From Azospirillum tabaci (GTDB lineage: Bacteria > Pseudomonadota > Alphaproteobacteria > Azospirillales > Azospirillaceae), in NCBI RefSeq assembly GCF_014596085.1, contig NZ_JACCJY010000013.1:62001-126000 (forward strand): a DNA stretch of 64,000 nucleotides, read 5' to 3'. The stretch's first letter is position 1, and every line of letters begins with the position of its first letter. Both the position numbers and the translations under genes were made by a program. This document shows, piece after piece, positions 26,853-36,197 of the stretch. The notes below the pieces were generated by a model. That model was given only the letters and a program-made list of their open reading frames with translations. It did no database searches and was not told the origin of the DNA.

Positions 26853-28292
26853 TTAGAACGGAGCCTTCATGATGCCCCAGACGGGGTTGTTGATGGCCAG
26901 ATCCATGTCGCGGGCGAAGATCGCGAAGCCGTCGTAGCCGTGATACGGACCCGAGTAATCCCAGGAGTGCATCTGGCGGAAGGGCAGGCCCATCTTCTGG
27001 AAGACGTACTTTTCCTTGATGCCCGAGGCGACGAGGTCCGGACGCATCACCTCGACGAACTTCTCCAGTTCGAAGGCGGTGACGTCGTCGTAGATCAGCG
27101 TGCCTTCCTTCACGTAGTGGGACGTGCGCTGATAGTCGTCGTTGTGGGCAAATTCGTAACCCGTGCCGACGATCTCCATGCCCAGGTCATGGTAGGCGTC
27201 GACCACGTGGCGCGGACGCAGGCCGCCGACGTAGATCATCACCTTCTTGCCTTCGAGCCGCGGCTTGAACTTGGCGATGACGGCGTCGACCATCGGCTGG
27301 TACTTGGCGATGACCTTCTCCGCGTTCTCCTTGATCGTGTCGTCGAAGAGAGCGGCGATCTTGCGCAGGGACTCGGCGATCTGCGAGGGGCCGAAGAAGT
27401 TGTACTCCATCCACGGAATACCGAACTTCTCTTCCATGTGGCGCGCGATGTAGTTCATCGAGCGGTAGCAGTGGATGAGGTTCACCTTCGCCTTCGGCGT
27501 GTTCTCCAGCTCGGCGAGCGTGCCGTCGCCCGACCACTGGGCGATCACGCGCAGGCCGATCTCCTCCAGCAGGATGCGGCTGGCCCAGGCGTCGCCACCG
27601 ATGTTGTAGTCACCGATGATGGTGACGTCGTACGGGGTGGAGACGAAGCCTTCCTTCGGCTCGGTCTTCTCGAAGATCCAGTCGCGGATGACGTCGTTGG
27701 CGATGTGGTGGCCCAGCGACTGGGAGACGCCGCGGAAGCCTTCGCAACGGACCGGAACGACCGGCTTGCCCAGCTCCTCGGACTTGGCGCGGGCGACCGC
27801 CTCGATGTCGTCGCCGATCAGGCCGATCGGGCACTCGGACTGGATGGAGATGCCGTTGACGAGCGGGAACAGCTCGTTGATCTCCTCGATCACCTTGTGC
27901 AGCTTCTTGTCGCCGCCGAAGACGATGTCCTTCTCCTGGAAGTCGGAGGTGAAGTGCATCGTGCCCCAGCTGTCCACGCCGGTGTCGCCGACATAGTAGT
28001 TGCGGCGGCCGGACCAGGAGTAGTAGCCGCAGCCGACCGGCCCGTGGGAGATGTGGATCATGTCCTTGATCGGACCCCACACCACGCCCTTGGAACCGGC
28101 GTAGGCGCAACCACGGATGGTCATCACACCGGGGATCGACTTGATGTTCGACTTGACGCCGCAGTCCTTCGCCTCGGCCTCCAGCACGTTCAGGTGCTTG
28201 GCGCGGCGCTTGCGCGACTTCTCGGGATACGCTTCGAGAACCTTGTCGACGAGACCCTTGACGTCGACGCCTTCGTTCACGGACAGGCTCAT
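26853..28292 (-). CDS. nifD: NifD, nitrogenase MoFe protein alpha chain
   Basis: A 479-residue alpha subunit that carries FeMo-cofactor and half of the P-cluster. P-cluster Cys are in [24 protein letters not shown] and [14 protein letters not shown]. The FeMo-co ligands are Cys in [18 protein letters not shown] and His in [28 protein letters not shown] precedes this ATG ([10 protein letters not shown]); an upstream ATG would add only six residues. The nifH-nifD gap holds a strong hairpin. Confidence 0.98.
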   Translation of the reverse strand: MSLSVNEGVDVKGLVDKVLEAYPEKSRKRRAKHLNVLEAEAKDCGVKSNIKSIPGVMTIRGCAYAGSKGVVWGPIKDMIHISHGPVGCGYYSWSGRRNYYVGDTGVDSWGTMHFTSDFQEKDIVFGGDKKLHKVIEEINELFPLVNGISIQSECPIGLIGDDIEAVARAKSEELGKPVVPVRCEGFRGVSQSLGHHIANDVIRDWIFEKTEPKEGFVSTPYDVTIIGDYNIGGDAWASRILLEEIGLRVIAQWSGDGTLAELENTPKAKVNLIHCYRSMNYIARHMEEKFGIPWMEYNFFGPSQIAESLRKIAALFDDTIKENAEKVIAKYQPMVDAVIAKFKPRLEGKKVMIYVGGLRPRHVVDAYHDLGMEIVGTGYEFAHNDDYQRTSHYVKEGTLIYDDVTAFELEKFVEVMRPDLVASGIKEKYVFQKMGLPFRQMHSWDYSGPYHGYDGFAIFARDMDLAINNPVWGIMKAPF

Positions 28293-28346
28293 GGTGCCAG
28301 TCTCCTGCATGCTCTCATTGTCCGCGCCACTTCAGCGCGGGACCGA

Positions 28347-28399
28347 GCCCCCTCTCTCCCACCCCGCGCACGAAGGCGGGGTGGGCTGGGGAGGGGGCC
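28347..28399 (-). repeat. Strong stem-loop in the nifH-nifD intergenic region
   Basis: GCCCCCTC and CCCACCCCGC pair with GCGGGGTGGG and GAGGGGGC around an 8-base loop, with a short unpaired bulge. It belongs to the same CCCTCC/GGAGGG family as the 105 bp elements. At this position it would protect the nifH 3' end and lower read-through into nifDK, giving more NifH than NifDK. Confidence 0.7.
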
Positions 28400-28433
28400 A
28401 GTTCAGACCTGTGCCCCGTCAGGGATCCAGGTG

Positions 28434-29321
<888 letters not shown>

Positions 29322-29397
29322 TTACTCCTTTGCTTGGGTCTACAGGGTGTCTTCAATTCCGGGGCGGCCTGCCCAGCGGCCGCTTCGACCCCTTCTC

Positions 29398-29413
29398 TGC
29401 ATCCCCCGTGCCA
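29398..29413 (-). promoter_or_regulatory. Sigma-54 promoter of nifHDK
   Basis: Minus strand TGGCACG-GGGG-ATGCA: perfect -24, and -12 with ATGC keeping GG-N10-GC, 83 bases before nifH. Confidence 0.92.
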
Positions 29414-29482
29414 GTTCGCAGAAAATTTTTAAGTCATTGAAAATGAGCAAAAAATTAGATTGCGGACGAGCGCGGTCCGCTT

Positions 29483-29507
29483 TGTCGGGCCTGTGACATA
29501 CCCGACA
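29483..29507. promoter_or_regulatory. Two overlapping NifA upstream activator sites of nifH
   Basis: TGTCGGGCCTGTGACA (29483-29498) and TGTGACATACCCGACA (29492-29507) both match TGT-N10-ACA and share seven bases. Overlapping sites are known for the A. brasilense nifH promoter. They lie 70-94 bases upstream of the -24 box. Further CCCGACA and TGTCGGG half-sites follow to about 29537. Confidence 0.9.
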
Positions 29508-29585
29508 AAGCCCGACATTTTGTCGGGTCTCTCGCAATGAAACGGATGGGATGGGTGGACGACGCCCGAATGGCGCTTTTGCGGC

Positions 29586-30932
29586 TCAGGCGGCGGTGTG
29601 GTTCAGCGCGTCGCGGGCGACGACGAGGCGCAGCGCCAGCGCCTCCAGCTCGTCGCCGTCCTGGCCCATGTCGTAGAGGAGCTGGGCCAGCGACTGGCCG
29701 CGGGCGAGCAGGCGGCGCGCCTTGGCCGGGTCGGCGGGGCGGGCCAGCAGGATGCCGACGAGACGCTCCCCGGCGATCCCGGCCAGCGCGCGGCTGCGTT
29801 CGGCCAGACGGCGCTCCAGCGTGTCGAGCACCGCCGGCCGCCCGGCATGGTCGAGGTCGGTGCAGAACTGGTGCAGGGAGCGGAGCTGGCGCAGCAGCGC
29901 CTCGAACAGCAGCTCGTCGAGGTCGCCGCCGTTGGCGGCCTTTCCGACAAGATCGAACAGCGTGTCGGAAAGCCGCCACGCCGCCGACAGGCAATCGTTC
30001 ATCGCCTTGCGGTCGGCGGGCTCGACGAAGGCGTTGGCCTCTTCGCGATGCTCCTCCTGGTCGTCGAGGTTCCGCAGGGCGACGACGAGCAGCCCGTCCA
30101 CCGAGGCCAGCGTGGCGAGGCTGGCGTGCAGCGCCTTGATGCCGCGGTCGGCGCCGAAGCCGTCCATGGCCTCCGCCGCCCGGCGCAGCGCGTGGCGGGT
30201 CAGGCGGCGCGACTGATAGACGACGTCGCGCAGGGCGACGGTGGCCCCCAACGTCTCCAGCATCAGCCGCCGCGCCTCGAAACGCAGCAGGGCGTGGGCG
30301 AGGCTGTCCATGGCGCCGGCGGTGGCACCCCCCGCGACGCCGGCCGCGTCGTCCTCCGCGCCCGCGACGGGCGCCTCGCCGCGGACCAGCCGGTCGGCGT
30401 CGGCGCGGGCGTCCGCCTCGATGGCCGACACCACCGACAGTATGGCCCCGCGCCCGGCGCCGCGCAGCAGGGCGACCAGGGCGCGCAGGGCGGTGGCCAC
30501 CTCCAGCGCGCCGGGCAGACCGTCCTCGGCGGCGCCCTTGTTGTGGACGACACGGTCGATCAGATGATCGCGCAGGCGGGGCAGCAGAACGTCCAGGATG
30601 ATCGGCGCGGTGGGGCGCAGCAGCGCCTCCAGCAGGCGGCCCTGCGGCTGGCCGAGCATGGCGCCCAGCGGGTTGACCGGCTTTGGCACCAGACGCGGGC
30701 GGTGGGGCTCCAGCAGGGCCAGCACCTCGTCGCCGCGCAGCGGGGTGATGGTGCCGCGCAGCAGCCGGGCGAGCGTCACGGCGTCGTGGGCCTCTCTGGC
30801 GCCGCGCAGCGGAACCGGCGGCCGTCCCGAACGCATCGGCATCTTTTCCGAGACGGCGGAAGGAAGAAGAACGCGCGGCGGCTGTACCGACCGGTTGCGC
30901 GTCTCCTGTTCCTTACGCTTCATCGGCCACAT
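29586..30932 (-). CDS. Hypothetical 448-residue helical protein between nifH and draT
   Basis: I do not recognise this family. The protein is almost entirely Ala/Leu/Arg-rich amphipathic helix. It begins with a basic, Pro-rich stretch (MKRKEQETRNRSVQPPR) and has a conserved-looking central part (DVVYQSRRLTRHALRRAAEA; RNLDDQEEHREEANAFVEPA). No signal peptide, membrane helix, Cys cluster or nucleotide motif is seen. GAGGCAAGGCC precedes the ATG. It is divergent from draT, and its stop is about 80 bases from the nifH NifA sites. Codon use is normal, so it is probably a real native gene. Confidence 0.7.
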   Translation of the reverse strand: MWPMKRKEQETRNRSVQPPRVLLPSAVSEKMPMRSGRPPVPLRGAREAHDAVTLARLLRGTITPLRGDEVLALLEPHRPRLVPKPVNPLGAMLGQPQGRLLEALLRPTAPIILDVLLPRLRDHLIDRVVHNKGAAEDGLPGALEVATALRALVALLRGAGRGAILSVVSAIEADARADADRLVRGEAPVAGAEDDAAGVAGGATAGAMDSLAHALLRFEARRLMLETLGATVALRDVVYQSRRLTRHALRRAAEAMDGFGADRGIKALHASLATLASVDGLLVVALRNLDDQEEHREEANAFVEPADRKAMNDCLSAAWRLSDTLFDLVGKAANGGDLDELLFEALLRQLRSLHQFCTDLDHAGRPAVLDTLERRLAERSRALAGIAGERLVGILLARPADPAKARRLLARGQSLAQLLYDMGQDGDELEALALRLVVARDALNHTAA

Positions 30933-30965
30933 GGCCTTGCCTCGTCTTGCGGTGCACTGAATCCC

Positions 30966-31079
30966 GTTCGAAGAACTATGGTGTCGTCTCGCTATCCGTT
31001 CAAACGGATATTTTTTAGATATTTGGAGTAAGCCAAAAGTTGTTTCGGCTGTTTAGCCGAATTGTTTTCGAATTCGAAA
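30966..31079. promoter_or_regulatory. Cluster of four palindromes in the divergent draT control region
   Basis: Seen in order: GTTC-GAA-GAAC (30966-30976); TATCCG-N6-CGGATA followed by six T (30993-31016, terminator-like toward draT); TTCGGCT-GTTT-AGCCGAA (31044-31061); and the perfect palindrome TTTCGAATTCGAAA (31066-31079). The stretch is AT-rich. No sigma-54 element was found here. It could hold operators or an attenuator for draTG. Confidence 0.5.
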
Positions 31080-31179
31080 TGCATTGAGGGCTGGTCGACG
31101 TCGCCCTGCGGTGACGCGGACCCTTGGCGGACGGGCCGGTTCGCTGTATCCATGAAAGAATTGTGGATTTTGGAATGTC

Positions 31180-32067
31180 ATGGCGGACGGTTCGGCGAGC
31201 GGTGGGTTGCGGGATGCGCGGGGGCGGCGGATCGATCCGGATTCGCCGCTGGCGCTGAAGGCGCATCGCACCAACCTGCTGAATGTGACGGCGGACGCGC
31301 TGTGCGCGGAATCCTTCAACGACGAGCCGCGGCGCCTGCGCATCGGCGGCACGCGCAGCGACCACGCCGTGCTGTTCGAAGCGCTCGACGAGAGCCCGAA
31401 CAGCCTGATCGCCGCCGACATCTTCCAGCACTACATGGCCTTCACCTTCGGACTGAATCCGGACTTCTCCGGCGCCGAGGGCACGGACGGGCGGCGGCGC
31501 TACCGCGCCAGCTACCTGCGCCTGCTGAAGGGGTGGCTGTTCGACAGCAACAACGCCGAGGGTGCGGTGCTGAAGGGCTGGGTGGAGAGCCGGTTCGGCC
31601 TGCTGCCCACCTTTCACAAGGAGCCGATCCTCCGCTTCGCCTCCGACGCGTGGCGGACCTATGGGGAGGAGAAGGTCTCCACCCGCTTCCACAACAACAA
31701 CATCAACCTGCAGCTCGACCTGCTGTACGAGTATTGCCAGTGGTGGATGCGCCGCGGCTGGCCGGACGCGCCGATGCCGTCCCGCGCCAGCCACATCCGG
31801 CTCTACCGAGGCGTCAACGATTTCGAGGAGCACCACATCGTCGCGCGCCCCGACAAGCGCACGGCGGTCCTGCGCCTCAACAACCTCAGCTCCTTTTCCA
31901 TCGAGCGCGACATCGCCGGCCAGTTCGGGGACTACATCCTCGAAACCTGGGTGCCGCTCACCAAGGTGGTCTTCTTCCGCGACATCCTGCCCCGCTACCC
32001 CTTCAAGGGGGAGGGCGAGTATCTGGTCGTCGGCGGGGACTACAGGGTGGGGGTGTCGCTTCTCTGA
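31180..32067 (+). CDS. draT: DraT, dinitrogenase reductase ADP-ribosyltransferase
   Basis: A 295-residue enzyme that transfers ADP-ribose from NAD+ to Arg101 of NifH in response to ammonium or darkness/energy loss, switching nitrogenase off. The sequence fits DraT over its full length (STRFHNNNINLQLDLLYEY; SHIRLYRGVNDFEEH; FGDYILETWVPLTKVVFFRD). It is followed 28 bases later by draG. Regulation of DraT/DraG by PII proteins is known for this genus, not visible here. Confidence 0.96.
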   Translation: MADGSASGGLRDARGRRIDPDSPLALKAHRTNLLNVTADALCAESFNDEPRRLRIGGTRSDHAVLFEALDESPNSLIAADIFQHYMAFTFGLNPDFSGAEGTDGRRRYRASYLRLLKGWLFDSNNAEGAVLKGWVESRFGLLPTFHKEPILRFASDAWRTYGEEKVSTRFHNNNINLQLDLLYEYCQWWMRRGWPDAPMPSRASHIRLYRGVNDFEEHHIVARPDKRTAVLRLNNLSSFSIERDIAGQFGDYILETWVPLTKVVFFRDILPRYPFKGEGEYLVVGGDYRVGVSLL

Positions 32068-32094
32068 CAACCGATCGCGGGACAGATCCGGCCC

Positions 32095-32988
32095 ATGACT
32101 GACCATTCCATCCGCTCACGCGCGCTGGGCGCCTATCTCGGGCTGGCCTGCGGCGACGCGCTGGGCGCCACCGTCGAGTTTCTGACAAAGGGCGAGATCG
32201 CCCACCAATACGGCGTGCACAAGCACATCAAGGGCGGCGGCTGGCTCAAGCTGCCCGCCGGGCAGGTGACCGACGACACCGAGATGTCGATCCATCTCGG
32301 CCGCGCCATCCTGGCCGCCCCGGAATGGGACGCCCGCCGCGCCGCGGAGGAGTTCGCCGTCTGGCTGAGGGGCATCCCCGTCGATGTCGGGGACACGACA
32401 CGGCGCGGCATCCGCCGCTTCATCATGCACGGCACCCTGTCGGAGCCGGAGAGCGAGTACCACGCCGGCAACGGGGCGGCGATGCGCAACCTGCCGATCG
32501 CCCTGGCGACGCTGGGCGACGACGCGGCCTTCGAGCGCTGGACGGTGGAGCAGGCGCACATCACCCATTGCAACGCCATGTCCGACGCGGCGACCCTGAC
32601 GCTGGGCCACATGGTGCGCCGTCTGGTGCTGGGCGGCGGCGTGCGCGACGTGCGTGACGAATCGAACAAGCTCATCGCGAAGCACCGGCAGTTCAAATTC
32701 CAGCCCTACCGGGGCCTGTCCACCGCCTACATCGTCGATACGATGCAGACGGTCATGCACTACTACTTTCAGACCGACTCCGTGGAATCCTGCGTGGTCG
32801 AGACCGTCAACCAGGGCGGCGACGCCGACACCACGGGTGCCCTCGCCGGCATGCTGGCCGGCGCCACCTACGGGGTGGAGACCATCCCGCCGCGCTGGCT
32901 GCGCAAGCTCGACCGCGACGTCCACGACGAAATCTGCGCCCAGGTGGACGGGCTGCTCGCCCGCTCCCCGGCGCTCAAGCAGGGGTGA
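32095..32988 (+). CDS. draG: DraG, ADP-ribosyl-[dinitrogen reductase] hydrolase
   Basis: A 297-residue member of the ADP-ribosylglycohydrolase family. It removes ADP-ribose from NifH, reactivating it. The binuclear-metal ligands are in the expected places: GDALGATVEF, VTDDTEMSIHLG and NQGGDADTTGALAG. The stop overlaps a GTG codon of the next frame, but the next gene probably starts 9 bases later. Confidence 0.97.
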   Translation: MTDHSIRSRALGAYLGLACGDALGATVEFLTKGEIAHQYGVHKHIKGGGWLKLPAGQVTDDTEMSIHLGRAILAAPEWDARRAAEEFAVWLRGIPVDVGDTTRRGIRRFIMHGTLSEPESEYHAGNGAAMRNLPIALATLGDDAAFERWTVEQAHITHCNAMSDAATLTLGHMVRRLVLGGGVRDVRDESNKLIAKHRQFKFQPYRGLSTAYIVDTMQTVMHYYFQTDSVESCVVETVNQGGDADTTGALAGMLAGATYGVETIPPRWLRKLDRDVHDEICAQVDGLLARSPALKQG

Positions 32989-32996
32989 CCGCGACC

Positions 32997-33425
32997 ATGG
33001 CCGACGTGATCTTCTTCGAAAAGCCCGGCTGCGCCGGCAACAACCGCCAGAAGGCGCTGCTGGCGGAGGCCGGGCACACCGTCCACGCCCGCGACCTGCT
33101 GTCCGAACCCTGGACGGTGGACCTCCTGCGCCCCTTCTTCGGCGACCGCCCGGTGGCCGACTGGTTCAACCGCGCCGCCCCGGCGGTGAAGAGCGGGGAG
33201 GTCGATCCGGACGCGCTGGACGAGGCCGCAGCCCTGGCGCTGATGCTGAAGACGCCGCTGTTGATCCGCCGCCCGCTGATGCGGGTGGGCGACCGCCGCG
33301 ACTGCGGTTTCGAGGCGGAGCGGGTGGACGCCTGGATCGGTCTGGCCGCCGGCGCGCCGGAGGGCAAGCTGGAAGGCTGCGCCCGTGCCGGGATGCCGCC
33401 CTGCCCACCACCCGCAAAGGGGTGA
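32997..33425 (+). CDS. Nitrogenase-associated ArsC/Spx-like thioredoxin-fold protein
   Basis: A 142-residue protein of the ArsC family. The N-terminal FFEKPGCAGNNRQKALL has a Cys in the thioredoxin-fold active-site position, followed by LLIRRPLMRVGDRRDCGF, the usual cis-Pro region. Such proteins are annotated as nitrogenase-associated in several diazotrophs. The reaction is unknown. The ATG was chosen because AGGGGTG stands 9 bases upstream and the earlier GTG lacks support. It is coupled to draG. Confidence 0.8.
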   Translation: MADVIFFEKPGCAGNNRQKALLAEAGHTVHARDLLSEPWTVDLLRPFFGDRPVADWFNRAAPAVKSGEVDPDALDEAAALALMLKTPLLIRRPLMRVGDRRDCGFEAERVDAWIGLAAGAPEGKLEGCARAGMPPCPPPAKG

Positions 33426-33462
33426 CGGGACGAGCCGGACTGTCGTAGGTTTGCCCCCGACC

Positions 33463-33478
33463 TGTCTGACACCCGACA
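33463..33478. promoter_or_regulatory. NifA-like site before the glutamine amidotransferase gene
   Basis: TGT-CTGACACCCG-ACA fits TGT-N10-ACA and has the CCCGACA half-site seen at nifE and nifH. It lies only 22 bases before the start codon and no -24/-12 element follows, so function is doubtful. Confidence 0.3.
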
Positions 33479-33500
33479 CATCTGCGATGGGGGCCGATCC

Positions 33501-34268
33501 ATGTGCGAACTCCTGGGCATGAGCGCCAACGTGCCCACGGACATCTGCTTCAGCTTTCGCGGCCTGATGCGCCGCGGCGGGCAGACCGGTCCGCACCGCG
33601 ACGGCTGGGGAATCGCCTTCTACGAGGGGAAGGGCTGCCGCACCTTCCACGACCCGGCGCCGAGCTGCGAGTCGGAGATCGCGCGGCTGGTCAGCAGCTA
33701 TTCCATCAAGTCCTGCGTGGTGATCTCCCACATCCGCCGCGCCAACCGCGGCCGGGTGTCGCTGGAGAACACCCACCCCTTCACGCGGGAGCTGTGGGGC
33801 CGCGTCTGGACCTTCGCCCACAACGGCCAGCTCAAGGGCATCAAGGAGCGGACGCTGACCTTCTACGAGCCGGTCGGGACGACGGACAGCGAACACGCCT
33901 TCTGCTGGCTGCTCGACCAGATCCGCATGCAGTATCCGGAGCCGCCCAAGAGCAGCGGCGCCCTGATGCGGCTCATCCGCGACCTCGCCACCGATCTCGG
34001 CAAGCTGGGCGTCTTCAACATGCTGCTCAGCGACGGGCGGTACCTGTGGTGCCACTGCGCGACCAACCTCGCCTGGCTGACCCGCAAGGCCCCCTTCGGT
34101 CCGGCGACGCTGATCGACGAGGACATGAGCGTCGACTTCGCCAAGGAGACGACGCCCGACGACGTGGTGACGGTCGTCGCCACCCGCCCCCTGACCCGCG
34201 ACGAGAACTGGACCGTCATGAAAGGCGGCGAGATGGTCGTGTTCAAGGGCGGCAATCGGGTGCGCTGA
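33501..34268 (+). CDS. Class II glutamine amidotransferase, YafJ-like
   Basis: A 255-residue Ntn-type glutamine amidotransferase. Cys2 ([10 protein letters not shown]) is the catalytic nucleophile after Met removal. [27 protein letters not shown] and [11 protein letters not shown] form the glutaminase pocket. There is no synthase domain, so the ammonia acceptor is unknown. It follows the draTG genes by 75 bases, which hints at a link to nitrogen status, unproven. Confidence 0.85.
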   Translation: MCELLGMSANVPTDICFSFRGLMRRGGQTGPHRDGWGIAFYEGKGCRTFHDPAPSCESEIARLVSSYSIKSCVVISHIRRANRGRVSLENTHPFTRELWGRVWTFAHNGQLKGIKERTLTFYEPVGTTDSEHAFCWLLDQIRMQYPEPPKSSGALMRLIRDLATDLGKLGVFNMLLSDGRYLWCHCATNLAWLTRKAPFGPATLIDEDMSVDFAKETTPDDVVTVVATRPLTRDENWTVMKGGEMVVFKGGNRVR

Positions 34269-34417
34269 TCGAGGATTGTTCTGATTTGTGCAACGAAGAT
34301 TGGCGAAATCGGGGCTCAATCGATTGGCGTAAGCGGGCTTATGGTCACTCCCGAGACAAACCGAAGCGGTGACGGTGCCGGACCGGCGCCCCGCTTCCCG
34401 GACAGGAAGACGTGACC

Positions 34418-35044
34418 ATGAAGATCCTTCACATCGACTCCAGCCCGCTGGGCGACGCCTCCGTTTCCCGCCAGCTGACCGCCTCCATCGTCGCGGCGCT
34501 GCGCCAGGCGACTCCGGACGCCGAAGTCTCGCACCGCGACCTCACCGTCGCTCCGCCGGACCACCTGACCGGCGAGCTGATGCAGGTCGTGAAGTTCCGC
34601 AACCTGGAGGGCCTGACCGCCCGCCAGCAGGAGGAACTGGCCCTGACCGACGCGCTGGTCGACGAGTTCCTGGCCGCCGACGTCGTGGTGATCGGCGCCC
34701 CGATGTACAACTTCACGGTCCCGACCCAGCTCAAGGCCTGGATCGACCGCATCGCCCAGGCGGGCCGCACCTTCCGCTACACCGAGACCGGCCCGGTCGG
34801 TCTGGCCGGCGGCAAGAAGGTCTACATCGCCTCGACGCGCGGCGGCGTCTACTCGACCAACGCGGCGATGAGCGCGCTGGACCACCAGGAGGCCTTCCTG
34901 CGCACGGTGCTGGGCTTCCTGGGCGTCACCGACGTGACGGTGATCCGCGCCGAGGGCGTCGGCATGGGTCCGGATGCCCGCGCCAAGGCGCTGGCCGCCG
35001 CCCAGCAGGAGATCGACGCCCTGGCGACCCCGGTCGCGGCGTAA
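34418..35044 (+). CDS. azoR: FMN-dependent NADH-azoreductase
   Basis: A 208-residue flavodoxin-fold quinone/azo reductase. Seen: MKILHIDSSPLGDASVSRQL (FMN phosphate site), APMYNFTVPTQLKAWIDRI and ASTRGGVYS. The family makes obligate two-electron reductions of quinones and azo compounds. The ATG after GTGACC was preferred because AGGAAG stands 10 bases from it. Transcribed toward the SIR2-like gene, with palindromes in between. Confidence 0.9.
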   Translation: MKILHIDSSPLGDASVSRQLTASIVAALRQATPDAEVSHRDLTVAPPDHLTGELMQVVKFRNLEGLTARQQEELALTDALVDEFLAADVVVIGAPMYNFTVPTQLKAWIDRIAQAGRTFRYTETGPVGLAGGKKVYIASTRGGVYSTNAAMSALDHQEAFLRTVLGFLGVTDVTVIRAEGVGMGPDARAKALAAAQQEIDALATPVAA

Positions 35045-35070
35045 GGATCGCCGCGTTCCCTCTCGGTGTC

Positions 35071-35188
35071 CCCTCTCCTCTCCGGGGAGAGGGTTAGGGG
35101 GAGGGGGTTGCACGTGTGCCGGACGGTCCGCCACGCGCACCCCCCTCACCCGGCCCTTCGGGCCACCCTCTCCCCAGGGGGGAGAGGG
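35071..35188. repeat. Palindromic intergenic repeat between convergent azoR and SIR2-like genes
   Basis: Two hairpins, CCCTCTCC/GGAGAGGG at 35071-35093 and CCCTCTCCCC/GGGGAGAGGG at 35166-35188, also face each other as outer arms (GGGTTAGGGGG toward CCCCCCTCACCC). They probably act as a bidirectional terminator and belong to the same GC-rich family as the other intergenic elements. Confidence 0.65.
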
Positions 35189-35209
35189 AAGCTTCGCAAC
35201 GCGCTTGCT

Positions 35210-36100
35210 TTAATTGGTCCCCATCGCGCCACTGATCCGCCGGACGGCCTCGTCCAGGGGCAGGTCGATGCGGGTGATGTTCTGCAGCTCCAGGAAGCGC
35301 GCCTCGTTCTTCGACAGCTCGCCCTCGATCACCGCCCAGTGCCGGTCGGCAGATCGCTTGGTGATCTGGCGGGCGAAGGTGCGCTGGATTTCCTGATCGA
35401 AGCGGCAGCCGAGATAGAGGAAGCTCCGGCCCGCCCGTCGTTCCTGCACGACGGCGGGAATCGGCGTCTGGATGTCGATCTCCGTCAGGATCTCGACAAA
35501 GTCGCTGTCGGAAATCAGGTAGTTCCCCGCCGGGGCGGCGCTGCCCGACGGCTTGTAGAGCAGTGTCTCCCAGCTTGACGCCGCGGCGGCCTCGACCTCC
35601 GCTCCGCCCGGCGCGTAGTACTTCACCCATTCGCCGACGCCCTGCGGGTGGGACAGGCCCTGGATCTGGCCCCAACTCCGGTCCGGAGCGGCGGTCAGCA
35701 GGCTTTCCAGCGTGTTGTCGTACCAGACATCGACGATCATCGGCGGGGCGGGCAGGGCGGCCAGCCACGCGTGAACCGGCGTCGCCGGAACCTCGCGCTT
35801 GAAGATCTCGTTCAGGATGCCGTCCAGCGTCTTGCGGTGGCGCCGCGATTCGATGAACTGGGCGACGGCGGTCAGCTGGCTGCGGATGCGGCCCGGTGCG
35901 GCGACCTTGGCGTTCAGCCGCTGCGCCAGTTCCAGCGAGGTGCGCGGGATCGGGCAGTCGGCCTCCGGCAGCAGCGCGAAGGCGCCCGGCCCGAGATAGG
36001 GCACCACGCCCCGCGCCTTCAGCGCCGCGGCGATGTCCGCGATGATGGTGTCGGTGTCCGTGCTGGTGTCCGTGCTGTCGAGGACGGCGGTGTCGGTCAT
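35210..36100 (-). CDS. SIR2-like protein at the end of the nifB operon
   Basis: A 296-residue protein resembling SIR2-like (SIR2_2) proteins. The N-terminal nucleotide-binding loop reads VVPYLGPGAFALLP where sirtuins have GAG. The C-terminal RSFLYLGCRFDQEIQRTFAR fits the usual LG-x2-(F/Y)xD segment. No zinc-ribbon cysteines or canonical catalytic HG pair were located, so NAD+ hydrolase, deacylase or binding-only function is open. The N-terminus is a Thr/Asp run (TDTSTDTDTI) from short DNA repeats. It lies 97 bases after the DegT-like gene, same strand. Confidence 0.65.
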   Translation of the reverse strand: MTDTAVLDSTDTSTDTDTIIADIAAALKARGVVPYLGPGAFALLPEADCPIPRTSLELAQRLNAKVAAPGRIRSQLTAVAQFIESRRHRKTLDGILNEIFKREVPATPVHAWLAALPAPPMIVDVWYDNTLESLLTAAPDRSWGQIQGLSHPQGVGEWVKYYAPGGAEVEAAAASSWETLLYKPSGSAAPAGNYLISDSDFVEILTEIDIQTPIPAVVQERRAGRSFLYLGCRFDQEIQRTFARQITKRSADRHWAVIEGELSKNEARFLELQNITRIDLPLDEAVRRISGAMGTN

Positions 36101-36137
36101 GCTAACCCCGTTCGGCTGGGTGGCGTGGTGGGAACGC

Positions 36138-36177
36138 TTGCCCCCTCCCTGGCCCTCCCCCGCTTCGCAGGGGAGGG
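36138..36177. repeat. Half copy of the ~105 bp intergenic element
   Basis: Begins TTGCCCCCTCCC and ends CGCTTCGCAGGGGAGGG, corresponding to the left half of copies 1 and 2. It forms one hairpin between the DegT-like and SIR2-like genes. Confidence 0.7.
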
Positions 36178-36197
36178 AAAAATTGCTTACAAATTGC

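Noticed and set aside
32985..32996. GTG start of the ArsC-like gene overlapping draG
   Set aside because: No ribosome site at proper distance; the ATG four codons later fits better.
33463..33478. Glutamine amidotransferase as a NifA target
   Set aside because: The site is only 22 bases from the ATG with no -24/-12; TGT-N10-ACA occurs by chance about once per 4 kb. Kept as a weak feature only.
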